A stretch of 64,000 nucleotides of DNA from CAVQGM01 sp963712065 (GTDB taxonomy: Bacteria > Actinomycetota > Acidimicrobiia > Acidimicrobiales > Acidimicrobilacustridaceae). The position numbers and the translations under genes are program-made. Positions 1-8,183 of the stretch are shown piece after piece. Location of the stretch: positions 930,001 through 994,000 of the forward strand of contig CAVQGM010000001.1 in the NCBI GenBank assembly GCA_963712065.1. The letters are read 5' to 3'. The notes under the pieces are model-generated. The model searched no databases. It was given only the letters and a program-made list of their open reading frames with translations, and was not told the origin of the DNA. Within the stretch, counting starts at the first letter, position 1. Every line of letters begins with the position of its first letter.

Positions 1-575
1 AGCGGGTCGCCCTCGCCCGGGCGCTGCTGCACGACCCCGAGGTGCTCTTCCTCGACGAGCCCACGTCGGGGCTCGACCCCGCCGGCACCCGTGACGTCGT
101 CGAGCTCATCCGTGGGCTCGCCGAGGAGGGGCGCACGATCATCCTGGCCACCCACTTCCTGGGCGAGGCCGGACGTCTCGCCGACCGGATGGCCGTGCTC
201 CACCGGGGTCGCCTCCGCGCCTTCGGCTCACCCGAGGAGCTGGCCGTCGGCATGTGGGACGGCATCGGCGCCGAGCTCGACCTCGGCGCGCCGGCGGGCC
301 CCGACGTGCTGACCGCCCTCACCGCCGTGCCGGGCGTGCTCGACGCCGGGCCGGCACCGGTCGGCGCGACGCTGCAGGTGCGTGACCGCGACGTGGTGCC
401 GGCCGTGGTGGCGGCCATGGTCGCCCGCGAGATCGCCGTCTTCGGCGCCGCCGCCCTGCCCCACACCCTCGAGGACGTCTACTTCGAGATCGAGCGGCGC
501 ATCCTCGCCGAGACCGGAGACCTCGACGCCGTCGACGGGTTCTCGGCGCGCTACCGCGGGGAGGACCGGCCGTGA
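1..575 (+). CDS. ABC transporter ATP-binding protein, 5' end outside window
   Basis: This is the C-terminal part of a cytoplasmic nucleotide-binding subunit of an ABC-2 type exporter; the reading frame begins at base 3 and the Walker A region lies upstream of the window. Visible are the end of the signature helix (VALARALLHDP), Walker B with D-loop (LFLDEPTSGLD) and the H-loop histidine (LATHFLGEAGRLADR). A typical NatA-like C-terminal domain follows. The stop overlaps the GTG of the permease by 4 bp (GTGA), so the two are translationally coupled and form one exporter. The substrate cannot be told from sequence. Confidence 0.93.
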   Translation, partial: RVALARALLHDPEVLFLDEPTSGLDPAGTRDVVELIRGLAEEGRTIILATHFLGEAGRLADRMAVLHRGRLRAFGSPEELAVGMWDGIGAELDLGAPAGPDVLTALTAVPGVLDAGPAPVGATLQVRDRDVVPAVVAAMVAREIAVFGAAALPHTLEDVYFEIERRILAETGDLDAVDGFSARYRGEDRP

Positions 576-1465
576 CCGACGTGCGGCGTCGCGCCGATGC
601 ACCGCCGCAGGGCCCGGCGACCACGGCGCCGGCCGCCGTCCCCGCCACGCGCTCGCCCATCGACTGGAACGCGATCCGCACCGTCATCCGCAAGGACCTC
701 ACCGCGGTGCGACGGTCGAAGGCGATCGTGCTGCCGATGATCCTCGTGCCCGCGGTGCTGATCGTGGTGCTGCCGATCTCGCTCGGCCTGCTCGCCCGGT
801 CGGCGCCGACGACGCAGGTGTCCGAGGCCCTCAGCTCGCCGTTCGTCGAGGGGCTCACCCAACCGGTGCTCGAGCTGCCCGAGCAGCAACGCCTGGTGGT
901 GCTCGTGCTCGGCTACCTGCTCTCCCCGCTGCTGCTGGTCATCCCGCTCATGGTCTCGGCGGTGCTGGCCGCCGACGCCTTCGCCGGCGAGAAGGAGCGA
1001 CGCACGCTGGAGTCGCTGCTCCACCTCCCCATCGCCGACCGCGACCTGTTCATCGCCAAGGTGCTCGGCGCCTTCCTGCCCGCCGTGGCCATCAGCTGGG
1101 TGAGCGCGTTGCTCTACGCGGTGCTCACCAACGTGATCGCCTGGCCCGCCGCCGACGGACCGATCCTGCCGTTCTCGCAGTGGACCCTGATGGTGGTGTG
1201 GCTCGCGCCGGCCGTCGCCCTGCTGGCCCTCGGGTTGCTGGTGGTGGTGTCGTCGCGGGCCAAGACGACCCAGGAGGCCAACCAGCTCGGCGGGGCGGTG
1301 ATCCTGCCCCTCATCTTCCTCGCCGCCGCCCAGGCCTCGGCCCTGTTGCTGACGCCGTGGCCGGCGGTCGTGGCCGTCGGTGCGCTGATCTGGATCGCCG
1401 GGCTGGTGCTGGTGGTGGTCAACGCGTCACGGTTCACCCGCGACCGCCTCGCCAGCCGGTCCTGA
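572..1465 (+). CDS. ABC-2 type transporter permease (NatB-like)
   Basis: Integral membrane partner of the preceding ATPase, 297 aa. After a cytoplasmic N-terminus of about 45 residues come roughly six hydrophobic segments (near residues 50-75, 110-140, 165-195, 205-230, 245-265 and 270-290). The loop DAFAGEKERRTLESLL is the coupling region typical of NatB/CcmB-like exporters of the ABC-2 family. The start is the GTG overlapping the ATPase stop. This system is distinct from the second ABC pair near 18.4-20.0 kb. Transported substrate unknown. Confidence 0.9.
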   Translation: MTDVRRRADAPPQGPATTAPAAVPATRSPIDWNAIRTVIRKDLTAVRRSKAIVLPMILVPAVLIVVLPISLGLLARSAPTTQVSEALSSPFVEGLTQPVLELPEQQRLVVLVLGYLLSPLLLVIPLMVSAVLAADAFAGEKERRTLESLLHLPIADRDLFIAKVLGAFLPAVAISWVSALLYAVLTNVIAWPAADGPILPFSQWTLMVVWLAPAVALLALGLLVVVSSRAKTTQEANQLGGAVILPLIFLAAAQASALLLTPWPAVVAVGALIWIAGLVLVVVNASRFTRDRLASRS

Positions 1466-1497
1466 GCCCCGCCACCCCCCGCCGCCGGTGACCGGCC

Positions 1498-1587
1498 TCA
1501 GCGGGCGAAGACGACGAGCTGGAGGAACGCGGCGCCGAGGATCAGCAGCAGCAGCAGGCCGAGGACGATGGTGGTACCGGGCCTCAT
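1498..1587 (-). CDS. 29-aa single-span membrane micro-protein
   Basis: A short reading frame whose ATG (1587-1585) overlaps the TGA of the upstream SAM-hydrolase gene as ATGA, implying translational coupling. The product begins MRPGTTIVLGLLLLLILG and ends FLQLVVFAR: a charged N-terminus, about 22 hydrophobic residues and a final Arg. This architecture fits a one-pass membrane peptide. I recognise no family. It could be a fortuitous frame, but the exact stop-start overlap and the uninterrupted hydrophobic helix favour a real gene. Confidence 0.5.
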   Translation of the reverse strand: MRPGTTIVLGLLLLLILGAAFLQLVVFAR

Positions 1588-2465
1588 GGGCGCTCCCTCC
1601 GGCCGACGGTGAGCTCGACCGCGGTGGTCACACCGCTCCCGGCGGCTGACGGGTCGTCGGGGAAGGCCTGCAGGCGGACCTCGGTGCCCGCGGTGAGACC
1701 CAACTCGACGGCGGCGGCGTGGCGGTCGGCGACCACCGCGAGCATGCCGTAGGAATCGATGACCAGGCCGATCTGGTTGGCGCCCACCTCGGCGAAGCTC
1801 CCGGCCCGCGTCGCGGTGCGCACCTCGCCGCCGAAGGCCACCCGCACGTGGTCGCCGAACGGCTCGACGTCGTCGGGGTCGATGTTGAGCTGGGCGTTGC
1901 CGTACTGGTCGACCCAGAGGACCTCACCGACGAGGAAGCCGTCCTCCTCGTAGCTGACCGGCAGGATGCCGGGGAGGAGCGAGGCGGGGTCGACCGGCTC
2001 GCCCAGGTCGTGAAGGTCGACGCCCCGGCAGAGGTGGGCGGCGGCGGGAGCGAACACGTCACGGCCGGCGAAGGTGGGGCCGGGGGCGGGCAGCTGGTAC
2101 TCGGGGTTGGCCAGGGCCACGGCGCGGGTCGCTCCGCCGCACATGGCGACCGCCGGCGCCAGCAGGCCGTTGTCGGGGCCGACGAGCACCGAGGCGCCCT
2201 CGCCCACCTCGACGGCGACGCCGCGCCGGTCGGTGCCCACCCCCGGGTCGACCACGGCCACGACCACGCCGGGGGCCAGGTACTGGACGCTGCGGGCGAG
2301 GGCCAGCCCGCCGGCCCGCACGTCGAACGGGGGGATGTGGTGGGTGAGGTCGATCACGCGGACCTCGGGCGCGAGGGACCGGATGACCGAGTGGACGACG
2401 CCGACGAACTCGTCGCGGGTGCCGTAGTCGGAGAGGAAGGTGACCGTGTCGTACCGCTGGCCCAT
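1584..2465 (-). CDS. SAM hydrolase / SAM hydroxide adenosyltransferase family (DUF62)
   Basis: 293-aa homologue of enzymes that cleave S-adenosylmethionine with water to adenosine and methionine, related to bacterial fluorinase and chlorinase. Family landmarks are TFLSDYGTRDEFVG at residues 9-22, HIPPFD near 43, VVDPGVGTDRRGV near 72-84, the GPDNGLL motif and the C-terminal beta domain (VLWVDQYGNAQLNI). The Asp and Arg of the family's Asp-Arg-His triad are present, but the usual FHGRD reads FAGRD, so the His position is Ala. Activity is therefore uncertain. Leaderless-type promoter; 40 bp downstream of proC and followed by a coupled micro-ORF. Confidence 0.88.
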   Translation of the reverse strand: MGQRYDTVTFLSDYGTRDEFVGVVHSVIRSLAPEVRVIDLTHHIPPFDVRAGGLALARSVQYLAPGVVVAVVDPGVGTDRRGVAVEVGEGASVLVGPDNGLLAPAVAMCGGATRAVALANPEYQLPAPGPTFAGRDVFAPAAAHLCRGVDLHDLGEPVDPASLLPGILPVSYEEDGFLVGEVLWVDQYGNAQLNIDPDDVEPFGDHVRVAFGGEVRTATRAGSFAEVGANQIGLVIDSYGMLAVVADRHAAAVELGLTAGTEVRLQAFPDDPSAAGSGVTTAVELTVGRRERP

Positions 2466-2473
2466 CGCAGGCG

Positions 2474-2479
2474 ACGCTA
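2474..2479 (-). promoter_or_regulatory. -10 element, leaderless type (SAM-hydrolase gene)
   Basis: TAGCGT on the minus strand ends 8 nt before the ATG at 2465, and no Shine-Dalgarno lies between. The transcript would start at or next to the start codon. Confidence 0.5.
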
Positions 2480-2505
2480 CCGGGGCGGCCCCGCCACGGG
2501 CACGC

Positions 2506-3294
2506 TCAGCCGCCGAGGGCGCGGGAGCGCTCGGTGGCGGCGGCGACGGCGGCGAGGAACGCAGCCCGCACCCCGCCCCGCTCGAGCTCGCGCAGGCCGG
2601 CGGCGGTGGTGCCCGCCGGCGAGGTCACCTGGGCCCGGAGGACGGCGGCGTGGTGATCGCTGTCCTCGAGCAGGCGGCCCGCGCCGAGGATCGTCTGCAC
2701 GGCCAGCACCTCGGCCACCTCGTGGCTGAGCCCCATCAGCACACCGGCCTCGATCAGGCTCTCGGCGACGAGGAAGAGATAGGCCGGACCCGAGCCCGAC
2801 AGCCCGGTGACGGCGTCGAGCTGGGCCTCGGGGACCACGACCACCACGCCGACGGCCTCGAGGATCCGGCGGGCCCAGACCAGGTCGTCGGGGGAGGCGC
2901 TGGCCCCGGCGGCCACCGCCGACGCCCCCGACCCGACGACGGCGGGCGTGTTGGGCATGGCCCGCACGACGGCGACACCGCCACCCAGCGCGGCCTCGAG
3001 CGCCGGGGTGGGCACACCGGCGGCGATCGACAGCACCCGCTCGACGCCGGCCAGGGCGACGGCGCGCGCCGCCTCGGGGACGTCGCCGGGCTTCACGGCG
3101 AGGATCGCCCCCTCGCTCGGCACCGGCGCGTCGACGACCTCGACGCCGGGGAAGCCCGCCATCAGCTCGTCGCGCCGGTCGGTGACCGGCTCGACCACCG
3201 CGACCTCGGACGGCTCGGCGAAGCCGGCGCGCAGCAGGCCGGCGAGCAGCGCCTCGCCCATCCGCCCGCCACCGACGATCTCGAGCTTCATCAT
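2506..3294 (-). CDS. proC: pyrroline-5-carboxylate reductase
   Basis: Catalyses the last step of proline synthesis, NAD(P)H reduction of pyrroline-5-carboxylate. The 262-aa product has the normal family length. The N-terminal Rossmann motif is IVGGGRMGEALL (residues 6-17), followed by ILAVKPGDV, VRAMPNTPAVVG and the C-terminal signature LSGSGPAYLFLVAESLIEAGV with the HEVAEVLAVQTILGAGRLL dimerisation helix. A longer in-frame reading exists upstream, but ATG 3294 overlaps the MFS stop as ATGA and starts MMKLEIVGGG, the expected N-terminus. Second gene of an operon with the MFS gene. Confidence 0.96.
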   Translation of the reverse strand: MMKLEIVGGGRMGEALLAGLLRAGFAEPSEVAVVEPVTDRRDELMAGFPGVEVVDAPVPSEGAILAVKPGDVPEAARAVALAGVERVLSIAAGVPTPALEAALGGGVAVVRAMPNTPAVVGSGASAVAAGASASPDDLVWARRILEAVGVVVVVPEAQLDAVTGLSGSGPAYLFLVAESLIEAGVLMGLSHEVAEVLAVQTILGAGRLLEDSDHHAAVLRAQVTSPAGTTAAGLRELERGGVRAAFLAAVAAATERSRALGG

Positions 3295-4577
3295 CGGCCG
3301 GACCCTACTGCAGTGCCCGAGGCCGACCGCCGCTCCCATCGACCCACCGGGACGAAGAGCTGGCTCAGGAACAGGAGACCGGCCACCAGGCCGCCGATGA
3401 CATAGGTGCTGCTCGGCCCGACCGTGGCCAGGCTGGCCCCCGCGAGCAGCGGCCCGACGGTCTGCCCGGCGCGTGCCGCGCCGACCCACACGGCCACGAC
3501 GGCGCCACGACTCGACTCGGAGGCCCGGGCGACGACGGCGTCCTGCAGGCTCGGGATGGCGAGCCCCTCACCGAAGCCGTAGAGGAGCGCGCCGGCGAAC
3601 ACGAGCACCAGCACCGGGGCCAGGCCGATCGTGACGAACCCGGCGACGAACAGCAGGTTGGCGACGAGGACCAACCGGGCCACGCCGAACCGCGAGCGCA
3701 GCCGGCCGAGCAGGAGGGCAGCCAGCGTGGCCGTCGTCGCCGGCACCGCCAGCACGAGGCCCCGCGAGCCGGCGTCGAGACCGAAGTCGTCCGACAGCAG
3801 GATCGGCAGGGTGGTGAGGAACAGGCCGAAGATCAGCGCGAAGAGCACGAACCCGAAGGCGACGGCGCCGAGCACCACGGGCCGTCGCACGACGACCATC
3901 GCGTCGCGCACCTGCTCGCCGACGGTCCGGGGCTCGGGCAGCGCCCGGGACGGGAGGAGCCGCCACACCGCCCAGGCCGTGACGAGGGCGAAGCCGTAGG
4001 GGGCGAACGACCAGCGCCACCCGCCGAGTTGGGCGAGCAGGCCGCCGACCGCCGGGAACACCGCGACCGAGACGGTGAGCACCGCCGCGTTGTAGCCGAT
4101 GAGCCGCGCCCGCTCCGGTCCCTCCCAGTGGTCACCCAGCAGCACCACCGCCAGGTTGATCAGTCCCGCCGAACCGAAGCCCTGCAGGAGCCGGCAGCCG
4201 AGCAGCACGGCGAAGGTCGGGGCCAGCGCCGCACCCATGCCGGCGAGACCGAACACCACGAGGCACGGGATGAGCACCTTGCGCCGGCCGTAGCGGTCGG
4301 CGAGCAACCCGATCGCCGGGGCCATCACGATGCCGGGCAGCGTCGCCGACGCGACCACCAGCCCGGCGGCCCCGTCGCCGACGTCGAAGGCGTCGAGGAT
4401 GTCGGGCAGCGGGGCGTTGACGAGGGTGTTGGCCAGGATCCCGGTGACCGTCACCGCGAAGACCAGCAGGAGGGGCGGCCGCGGCGGCCCCTCGCCCGCG
4501 CCGCCCGCGCCATGGGCGCCGTGGGCGCCGGCGAACGGGTGCGGCCCGGAGCGGCTCACCGACGACCCCTTCCCCAA
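3291..4577 (-). CDS. MFS transporter
   Basis: 428-aa major facilitator superfamily permease of the drug/proton antiporter kind, with about 12 hydrophobic segments beginning at residue 35. Motif A (GLLADRYGRRKVL) follows the second segment and a related GRLRSRFG loop sits at the equivalent place in the second half. The first 33 residues are Gly/His/Pro-rich and probably cytoplasmic. It overlaps proC by ATGA. Substrate not predictable; co-transcription with proC does not by itself indicate proline or amino-acid transport. Confidence 0.88.
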   Translation of the reverse strand: MGKGSSVSRSGPHPFAGAHGAHGAGGAGEGPPRPPLLLVFAVTVTGILANTLVNAPLPDILDAFDVGDGAAGLVVASATLPGIVMAPAIGLLADRYGRRKVLIPCLVVFGLAGMGAALAPTFAVLLGCRLLQGFGSAGLINLAVVLLGDHWEGPERARLIGYNAAVLTVSVAVFPAVGGLLAQLGGWRWSFAPYGFALVTAWAVWRLLPSRALPEPRTVGEQVRDAMVVVRRPVVLGAVAFGFVLFALIFGLFLTTLPILLSDDFGLDAGSRGLVLAVPATTATLAALLLGRLRSRFGVARLVLVANLLFVAGFVTIGLAPVLVLVFAGALLYGFGEGLAIPSLQDAVVARASESSRGAVVAVWVGAARAGQTVGPLLAGASLATVGPSSTYVIGGLVAGLLFLSQLFVPVGRWERRSASGTAVGSGR

Positions 4578-4676
4578 GCGGCCGCCGGCCCCGCCCCGGG
4601 CCGTGGGCCGACCGTAGGAGGTCGCTCCCCGCGGCTCAACGGCCGGACGCGTAACTCTGGGACCGACGGCGGCCGG

Positions 4677-5153
4677 TCACCGGTCGCCGAACTTGGACGC
4701 GAACCCGATCCGGATCGCCGGCCGGAAGCACTGCTCGACGTAGGCGTAGACCGAGCCGAAGAGCCGGTCGAGCTCGCCCCGGTCGAGCGCGGTGAGCGGG
4801 AACTGGCCGGCGAGGAACACGGCGTCCTCCTCGCCGATGCAGAACGCCAGCCCGTTGAACCGACGGTTGCGTCGCAGCAGCTGCTCGTAGAGCTCGGCCC
4901 GGTTCTCCTCCGGCGCGGGCATGAAGTAGGTCTCCACGTGCAGCGTGCGCTGCCGCAGCCGGTACCAGACGGCGAAGACGTCCTTCTGCTCGCCGGTGAC
5001 CCGGACCCGCCACAACCGCTCGGTCGACAGCGGCTCGTCGTCCTTGTCGACGGCGGCGACGACGGGGTTGTCGTCGAGCTGCTCGCGGAGCCAGTCGTCG
5101 ATCATGGCCTCGACGCCGGCCATCTCCTCCGGGGTCAGGATCTCGTCGGCCAT
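4677..5153 (-). CDS. YbjN domain-containing protein
   Basis: 158-aa cytoplasmic protein of the YbjN / type III secretion chaperone-like fold: an alpha helix (EEMAGVEAMIDDWLREQL), a strand-rich core (VFAVWYRLRQRTLHVETYFMPAP), a helix (AELYEQLLRRNRRFN) and the LDRLFGSVYAYVEQCFRPAIRIGFA tail. It lies 48 bp downstream of mshA. A YbjN-family neighbour of mshA is also found in mycobacteria, so the linkage is conserved, but its biochemical role is unknown. Confidence 0.85.
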   Translation of the reverse strand: MADEILTPEEMAGVEAMIDDWLREQLDDNPVVAAVDKDDEPLSTERLWRVRVTGEQKDVFAVWYRLRQRTLHVETYFMPAPEENRAELYEQLLRRNRRFNGLAFCIGEEDAVFLAGQFPLTALDRGELDRLFGSVYAYVEQCFRPAIRIGFASKFGDR

Positions 5154-5201
5154 GGCGGGGACGCTCCGGGGATCGGTGACGGGACGGGGACGGGGACCGG
5201 C

Positions 5202-6413
5202 TCAGGTGCAGCTGATCGGGGCCCGGGCGGTGAGATCGGCGTAGAGCCGCCGCAGCCGGGCCGCGGTGGTCGACCACGTGTAGTCGCGCGCCCGACGCAC
5301 GCCGGCGGCGGCGAGGGCCGCCGCCTCCTCGGGCGAGCCGAGGACGCGAGCCACGTAGCCGGCGAAATGCTCGGGATCGCGGGAGTCGACCAGGAAGCCG
5401 GTGCGCCCGTGGTCGACGAGGGTGGTGAGACCCCCGACCGCGGCGGCCACGACGGGCGTACCGCACGCCGCGGCCTCGAGGGCGACGAGCCCGAACGACT
5501 CGGAGCGGCTGGGCACCACCACGACGTCGGCGGCCCGGTAGTAGGTGGAGAGCAGGTGGTGGGGCTGGGGTGGCACGAAGCGGACGCGCCGCTCGAGGCC
5601 CAGCTCGGTCACGAGGGCCCGGGCCCGGGCGACCTCGGCCTCGCCGTCGACGCCGCTGGCGCCACCGACCACGAGCAGCACGGCCCGCCGGTCGGGCAGT
5701 GAGGCCAGCGCCTCGATGGCGACGGTGACCCCCTTGAGGGGCTGGATGCGGCCGACGAACAGCAGCACCGGGTGATCGCCGAGGCCGAGGGCGAGGCGGG
5801 CACCGGTGCGGTCGCCGGGCGAGAAGAAGGCGTGGTCGACGCCGGGCGGCACGATCTCGACCCGCTCCCGCGGGGCCTCGCACAGCTCGACGAGCTGGTC
5901 GGCCTCGGCGGTGCAGGAGGCGAGGATGGCGTCGGAGCAGCGGATGACCTCGCTCTCGGCGTCGATGCGGCGCTGCGGCTCGGCGTCGCCCGTCTCGGCC
6001 TTCACGCGGGCGAGCGTGTGGAAGGTCGAGACCAACGGGAGGTCGAGCTCGTGCTTGAGCCGGTGGCCGGCCAGGCCCGACAGCCAGTAGTTGGCGTGGA
6101 GGGCGTCGACGTCGCCCTCGGCGCGCAGGTGCGCGCGAACGCCGTCGGTGAAGTCGTCGACGATCTCGGGCAGCTGCTCCTTCGGCAGGTCGGCGGGCCC
6201 GGCGGGCACGTGCACGACCCGGAACCCGGGCTCGACGTCGACCGCGTCGGGCAGGTCGTCGCGCCAGCGTCGGGTGTAGACGGTGGACTCGACGCCGGCC
6301 TGGGCCAACGCGCCGACGAGCTCGCGGACGTAGACGTTCATGCCGCCGCTGTCGCCGGTGCCCGGCTGCACCAGGGGGGACGTGTGGAGGGAGACCACCG
6401 CCAACCGCCGCAC
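5202..6413 (-). CDS. mshA: D-inositol-3-phosphate glycosyltransferase (mycothiol biosynthesis)
   Basis: Transfers GlcNAc from UDP-GlcNAc to 1L-inositol-1-phosphate, the first committed step to mycothiol. The 403-aa GT-B (GT4) protein opens with SLHTSPLVQPGTGDSGGMNV, the MshA-specific N-terminus. DALHANYWLSGLAG, the central LLFVGRIQPLKGV and the acceptor/donor loop VVPSRSESFGLVALEAAACGTPVVA follow. Start is GTG 6413, 1 nt after the stop of the XRE regulator gene. The mycothiol-dependent dehydrogenase at 58.2 kb supports a working mycothiol system. Confidence 0.93.
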   Translation of the reverse strand: MRRLAVVSLHTSPLVQPGTGDSGGMNVYVRELVGALAQAGVESTVYTRRWRDDLPDAVDVEPGFRVVHVPAGPADLPKEQLPEIVDDFTDGVRAHLRAEGDVDALHANYWLSGLAGHRLKHELDLPLVSTFHTLARVKAETGDAEPQRRIDAESEVIRCSDAILASCTAEADQLVELCEAPRERVEIVPPGVDHAFFSPGDRTGARLALGLGDHPVLLFVGRIQPLKGVTVAIEALASLPDRRAVLLVVGGASGVDGEAEVARARALVTELGLERRVRFVPPQPHHLLSTYYRAADVVVVPSRSESFGLVALEAAACGTPVVAAAVGGLTTLVDHGRTGFLVDSRDPEHFAGYVARVLGSPEEAAALAAAGVRRARDYTWSTTAARLRRLYADLTARAPISCT

Positions 6414-6414
6414 G

Positions 6415-6804
6415 TCAGGCCCCCGCCCCCGACGACCGCGCGTGGTCGTCGAGCTCGGCGAGCCGCTCGGCCCGGAACGTCTCGTAGATGTGCACGAGCG
6501 TCTTCTTCTGGGCCTCGGTGAGCAACGGGTCGCTGCGGATGCCGCTGGCGACGTCGACGCCGCCGGTGGGCTCGTCGAGGATGCCGGCCCGCACGTACAT
6601 GGTCTCGGCCGAGATCGACAGGGCCCGGGCGAGCTGCTGGAGGATCTCGGCCGACGGTCGCCGCAGCCCCCGCTCGATCTGGCTCAGGTAGGGGTTGGAG
6701 ATGCCCGCCATCTCCGAGAGCTTGCGGAGCGAGAGCTGGCCGAGGCGGCGCTGCTCGCGGATGAACGCGCCGAGCTCTTCCCAACGCTGGTCCAGGTCGC
6801 TCAC
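6415..6804 (-). CDS. XRE-family transcriptional regulator
   Basis: 129-aa DNA-binding protein. The helix-turn-helix spans about residues 14-68, with recognition region LSEMAGISNPYLSQIERGLRRPS, as in Cro/CI-type repressors. The C-terminal 60 residues are polar and helical (LTEAQKKTLVHIYETFRAERLAEL), plausibly for dimerisation. The gene precedes mshA by 1 nt, so it is the promoter-proximal gene of the mshA unit and could be autoregulatory. The target is unknown. Confidence 0.88.
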   Translation of the reverse strand: MSDLDQRWEELGAFIREQRRLGQLSLRKLSEMAGISNPYLSQIERGLRRPSAEILQQLARALSISAETMYVRAGILDEPTGGVDVASGIRSDPLLTEAQKKTLVHIYETFRAERLAELDDHARSSGAGA

Positions 6805-6810
6805 GACACC

Positions 6811-6816
6811 ACGCTA
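6811..6816 (-). promoter_or_regulatory. -10 element, leaderless type (XRE-mshA unit)
   Basis: TAGCGT on the minus strand ends 6 nt before the GTG at 6804, with no Shine-Dalgarno between. It is the likely promoter of the XRE-mshA-ybjN unit. Confidence 0.5.
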
Positions 6817-6847
6817 CGGGGTCGACCGCCCAACGCCGATGTCCGCC

Positions 6848-7378
6848 TCAGCGAAGGAGCGAGTCGACCGACGCCTCGCCGCTGCCGTAGCGGCGGGTGA
6901 GCTCGCCGTTGAGGGCGTCGATCCGCGTGAAGAAGGCCTGGCGCAGGGTGCTGACCCGGGCCTCGAACTCCCGCAGCGCCGCGATCTGCGCGTCGAGCCC
7001 GGCGTCGTCGAGACCGGGGAGGTCGGCGACGTCCGCCCGCTCCAGGAGGGCGGCGAGCTCGGCCTCGAGCTCCGGGTCGACCCGGCTCGGAGCCAGCTCC
7101 CCCGGGAGCCGGCCACCGTCGCCGCGCGAGCCGTGCTCGGCGAGGATCGACGGGAGCTCGTCGACGAGCGAGGACACGTCGCCGGCGGCGCCACCGCCGC
7201 GTCGACGGTCCTGCTCCCGGGTGGCGATGTCGAGGGGCGCCTGCACCATGCGACGCAGGTAGGACAGCCCCGTCTCGACCGCCTGGCACTCGTCGCGCAC
7301 GGCGCGCAGGTCGTCGAGCGGTCGCGCCCGCAGTTCGTCTTCGTTCTCCTCGGCGAGGAGACGCTCGTAGTCGGTCAT
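6848..7378 (-). CDS. RsiG-like c-di-GMP-binding anti-sigma factor
   Basis: 176-aa, mostly helical acidic protein. Residues 35-50 read ETGLSYLRRMVQAPLD, an exact match to the E(X)3S(X)2R(X)3Q(X)3D motif with which RsiG anti-sigma factors bind c-di-GMP on long helices. A second copy at residues 139-154 (EARVSTLRQAFFTRID) keeps E, S, R and D but has Phe for Gln. RsiG sequesters a WhiG/FliA-type sigma factor when loaded with c-di-GMP. A GTG further upstream is in frame, but ATG 7378 is preferred: GGAGG lies 6 nt before it. The sigma partner is not in this window. Confidence 0.82.
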   Translation of the reverse strand: MTDYERLLAEENEDELRARPLDDLRAVRDECQAVETGLSYLRRMVQAPLDIATREQDRRRGGGAAGDVSSLVDELPSILAEHGSRGDGGRLPGELAPSRVDPELEAELAALLERADVADLPGLDDAGLDAQIAALREFEARVSTLRQAFFTRIDALNGELTRRYGSGEASVDSLLR

Positions 7379-7412
7379 CCACGTCCTCCAGCCGACGATC
7401 GTACCCATCTGG

Positions 7413-8183
7413 TCAGAGCAGGTAGCTCCACAGCATCCAGGCCCACACGGGCGCCACGATCAGCCACGAGTCCAGGCGCCGGAGCGCGGGGACGCGCGCG
7501 TCGGGCTCGGGGGCCAGCGCCGCCCCGGCGAAGCGGCCGAGCGGGGCCAGCACCGCCACCAGTGCACCGAAGACCCACGCCGAGCCGGTGTCGAACGGGG
7601 GGAGCTGGAACACGGCCACGGCGAAGGTGAGCACCAGGACGGCGGCGATGCCGGCGATCGGGCCCTCGACCGGGTTCTCGGCGCCGGTGCCGACGAGGTA
7701 GTCGCCGACCTCGAACGCCGAGACGAGCAGGACGAGGATCACCAGCGCCGCGCCGTCGGTGCGCCCCAGGAACACCGCGCCCGTCGCGGCCAGACCGACG
7801 AAGAACCCGCACCGGAGGGTGTCGGCGGCCCGCTCCCACGGGGCGGCGCGGCGGCCCCGACCCCGGGCCCGGGCCCGCCCGTCCTCGAACGCGCCGGCGA
7901 GCAGGGCGGCCCCCACGAACGACAGGGCGCCGATGCCGGCGGCGCCGATGCCGAGGGTGGCGGCCAACGGCATGGCGAGGGCGCCGACGCCGGCCACGAG
8001 CTGGTGCGGCCGTCGCCGCACCTTGCGCCACGCCGCCGCCGTCTGCAACGCGGCGGCGCCGGCCACGACGCCGAACAGCACGGCGACGGCGACGACCCCG
8101 AGCCAGGCGGCGAACAGGGCGAGGGCGAACCACAGGATCCCCATCCGGATCCGGGGGCCGTCGAGGTCGTAGCCGCTGATCAC
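7413..8183 (-). CDS. multi-pass membrane protein, remotely CdsA-like
   Basis: 256 aa with about seven hydrophobic segments. The C-terminus RVPALRRLDSWLIVAPVWAW vaguely recalls the C-terminal signature of phosphatidate cytidylyltransferases (a basic stretch, then D-S before a hydrophobic helix), but the K-D and H-G-G residues of that signature are not evident. I therefore treat the family link as weak and assign no activity. The GTG start overlaps the stop of an upstream small frame by GTGA; MGILWF 13 residues in is an alternative start. Confidence 0.65.
   Translation of the reverse strand: MISGYDLDGPRIRMGILWFALALFAAWLGVVAVAVLFGVVAGAAALQTAAAWRKVRRRPHQLVAGVGALAMPLAATLGIGAAGIGALSFVGAALLAGAFEDGRARARGRGRRAAPWERAADTLRCGFFVGLAATGAVFLGRTDGAALVILVLLVSAFEVGDYLVGTGAENPVEGPIAGIAAVLVLTFAVAVFQLPPFDTGSAWVFGALVAVLAPLGRFAGAALAPEPDARVPALRRLDSWLIVAPVWAWMLWSYLL

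Noticed and set aside
4029..5702. A 557-residue plus-strand frame opposite MFS, ybjN and mshA
   Set aside because: Low-complexity Gly/Asp/Glu-rich sequence typical of the antisense frame of high-GC genes.
7413..8183. Calling the membrane protein a phosphatidate cytidylyltransferase (cdsA)
   Set aside because: The signature Lys-Asp and His-Gly-Gly residues are missing; similarity is limited to hydrophobic pattern and a short C-terminal stretch.
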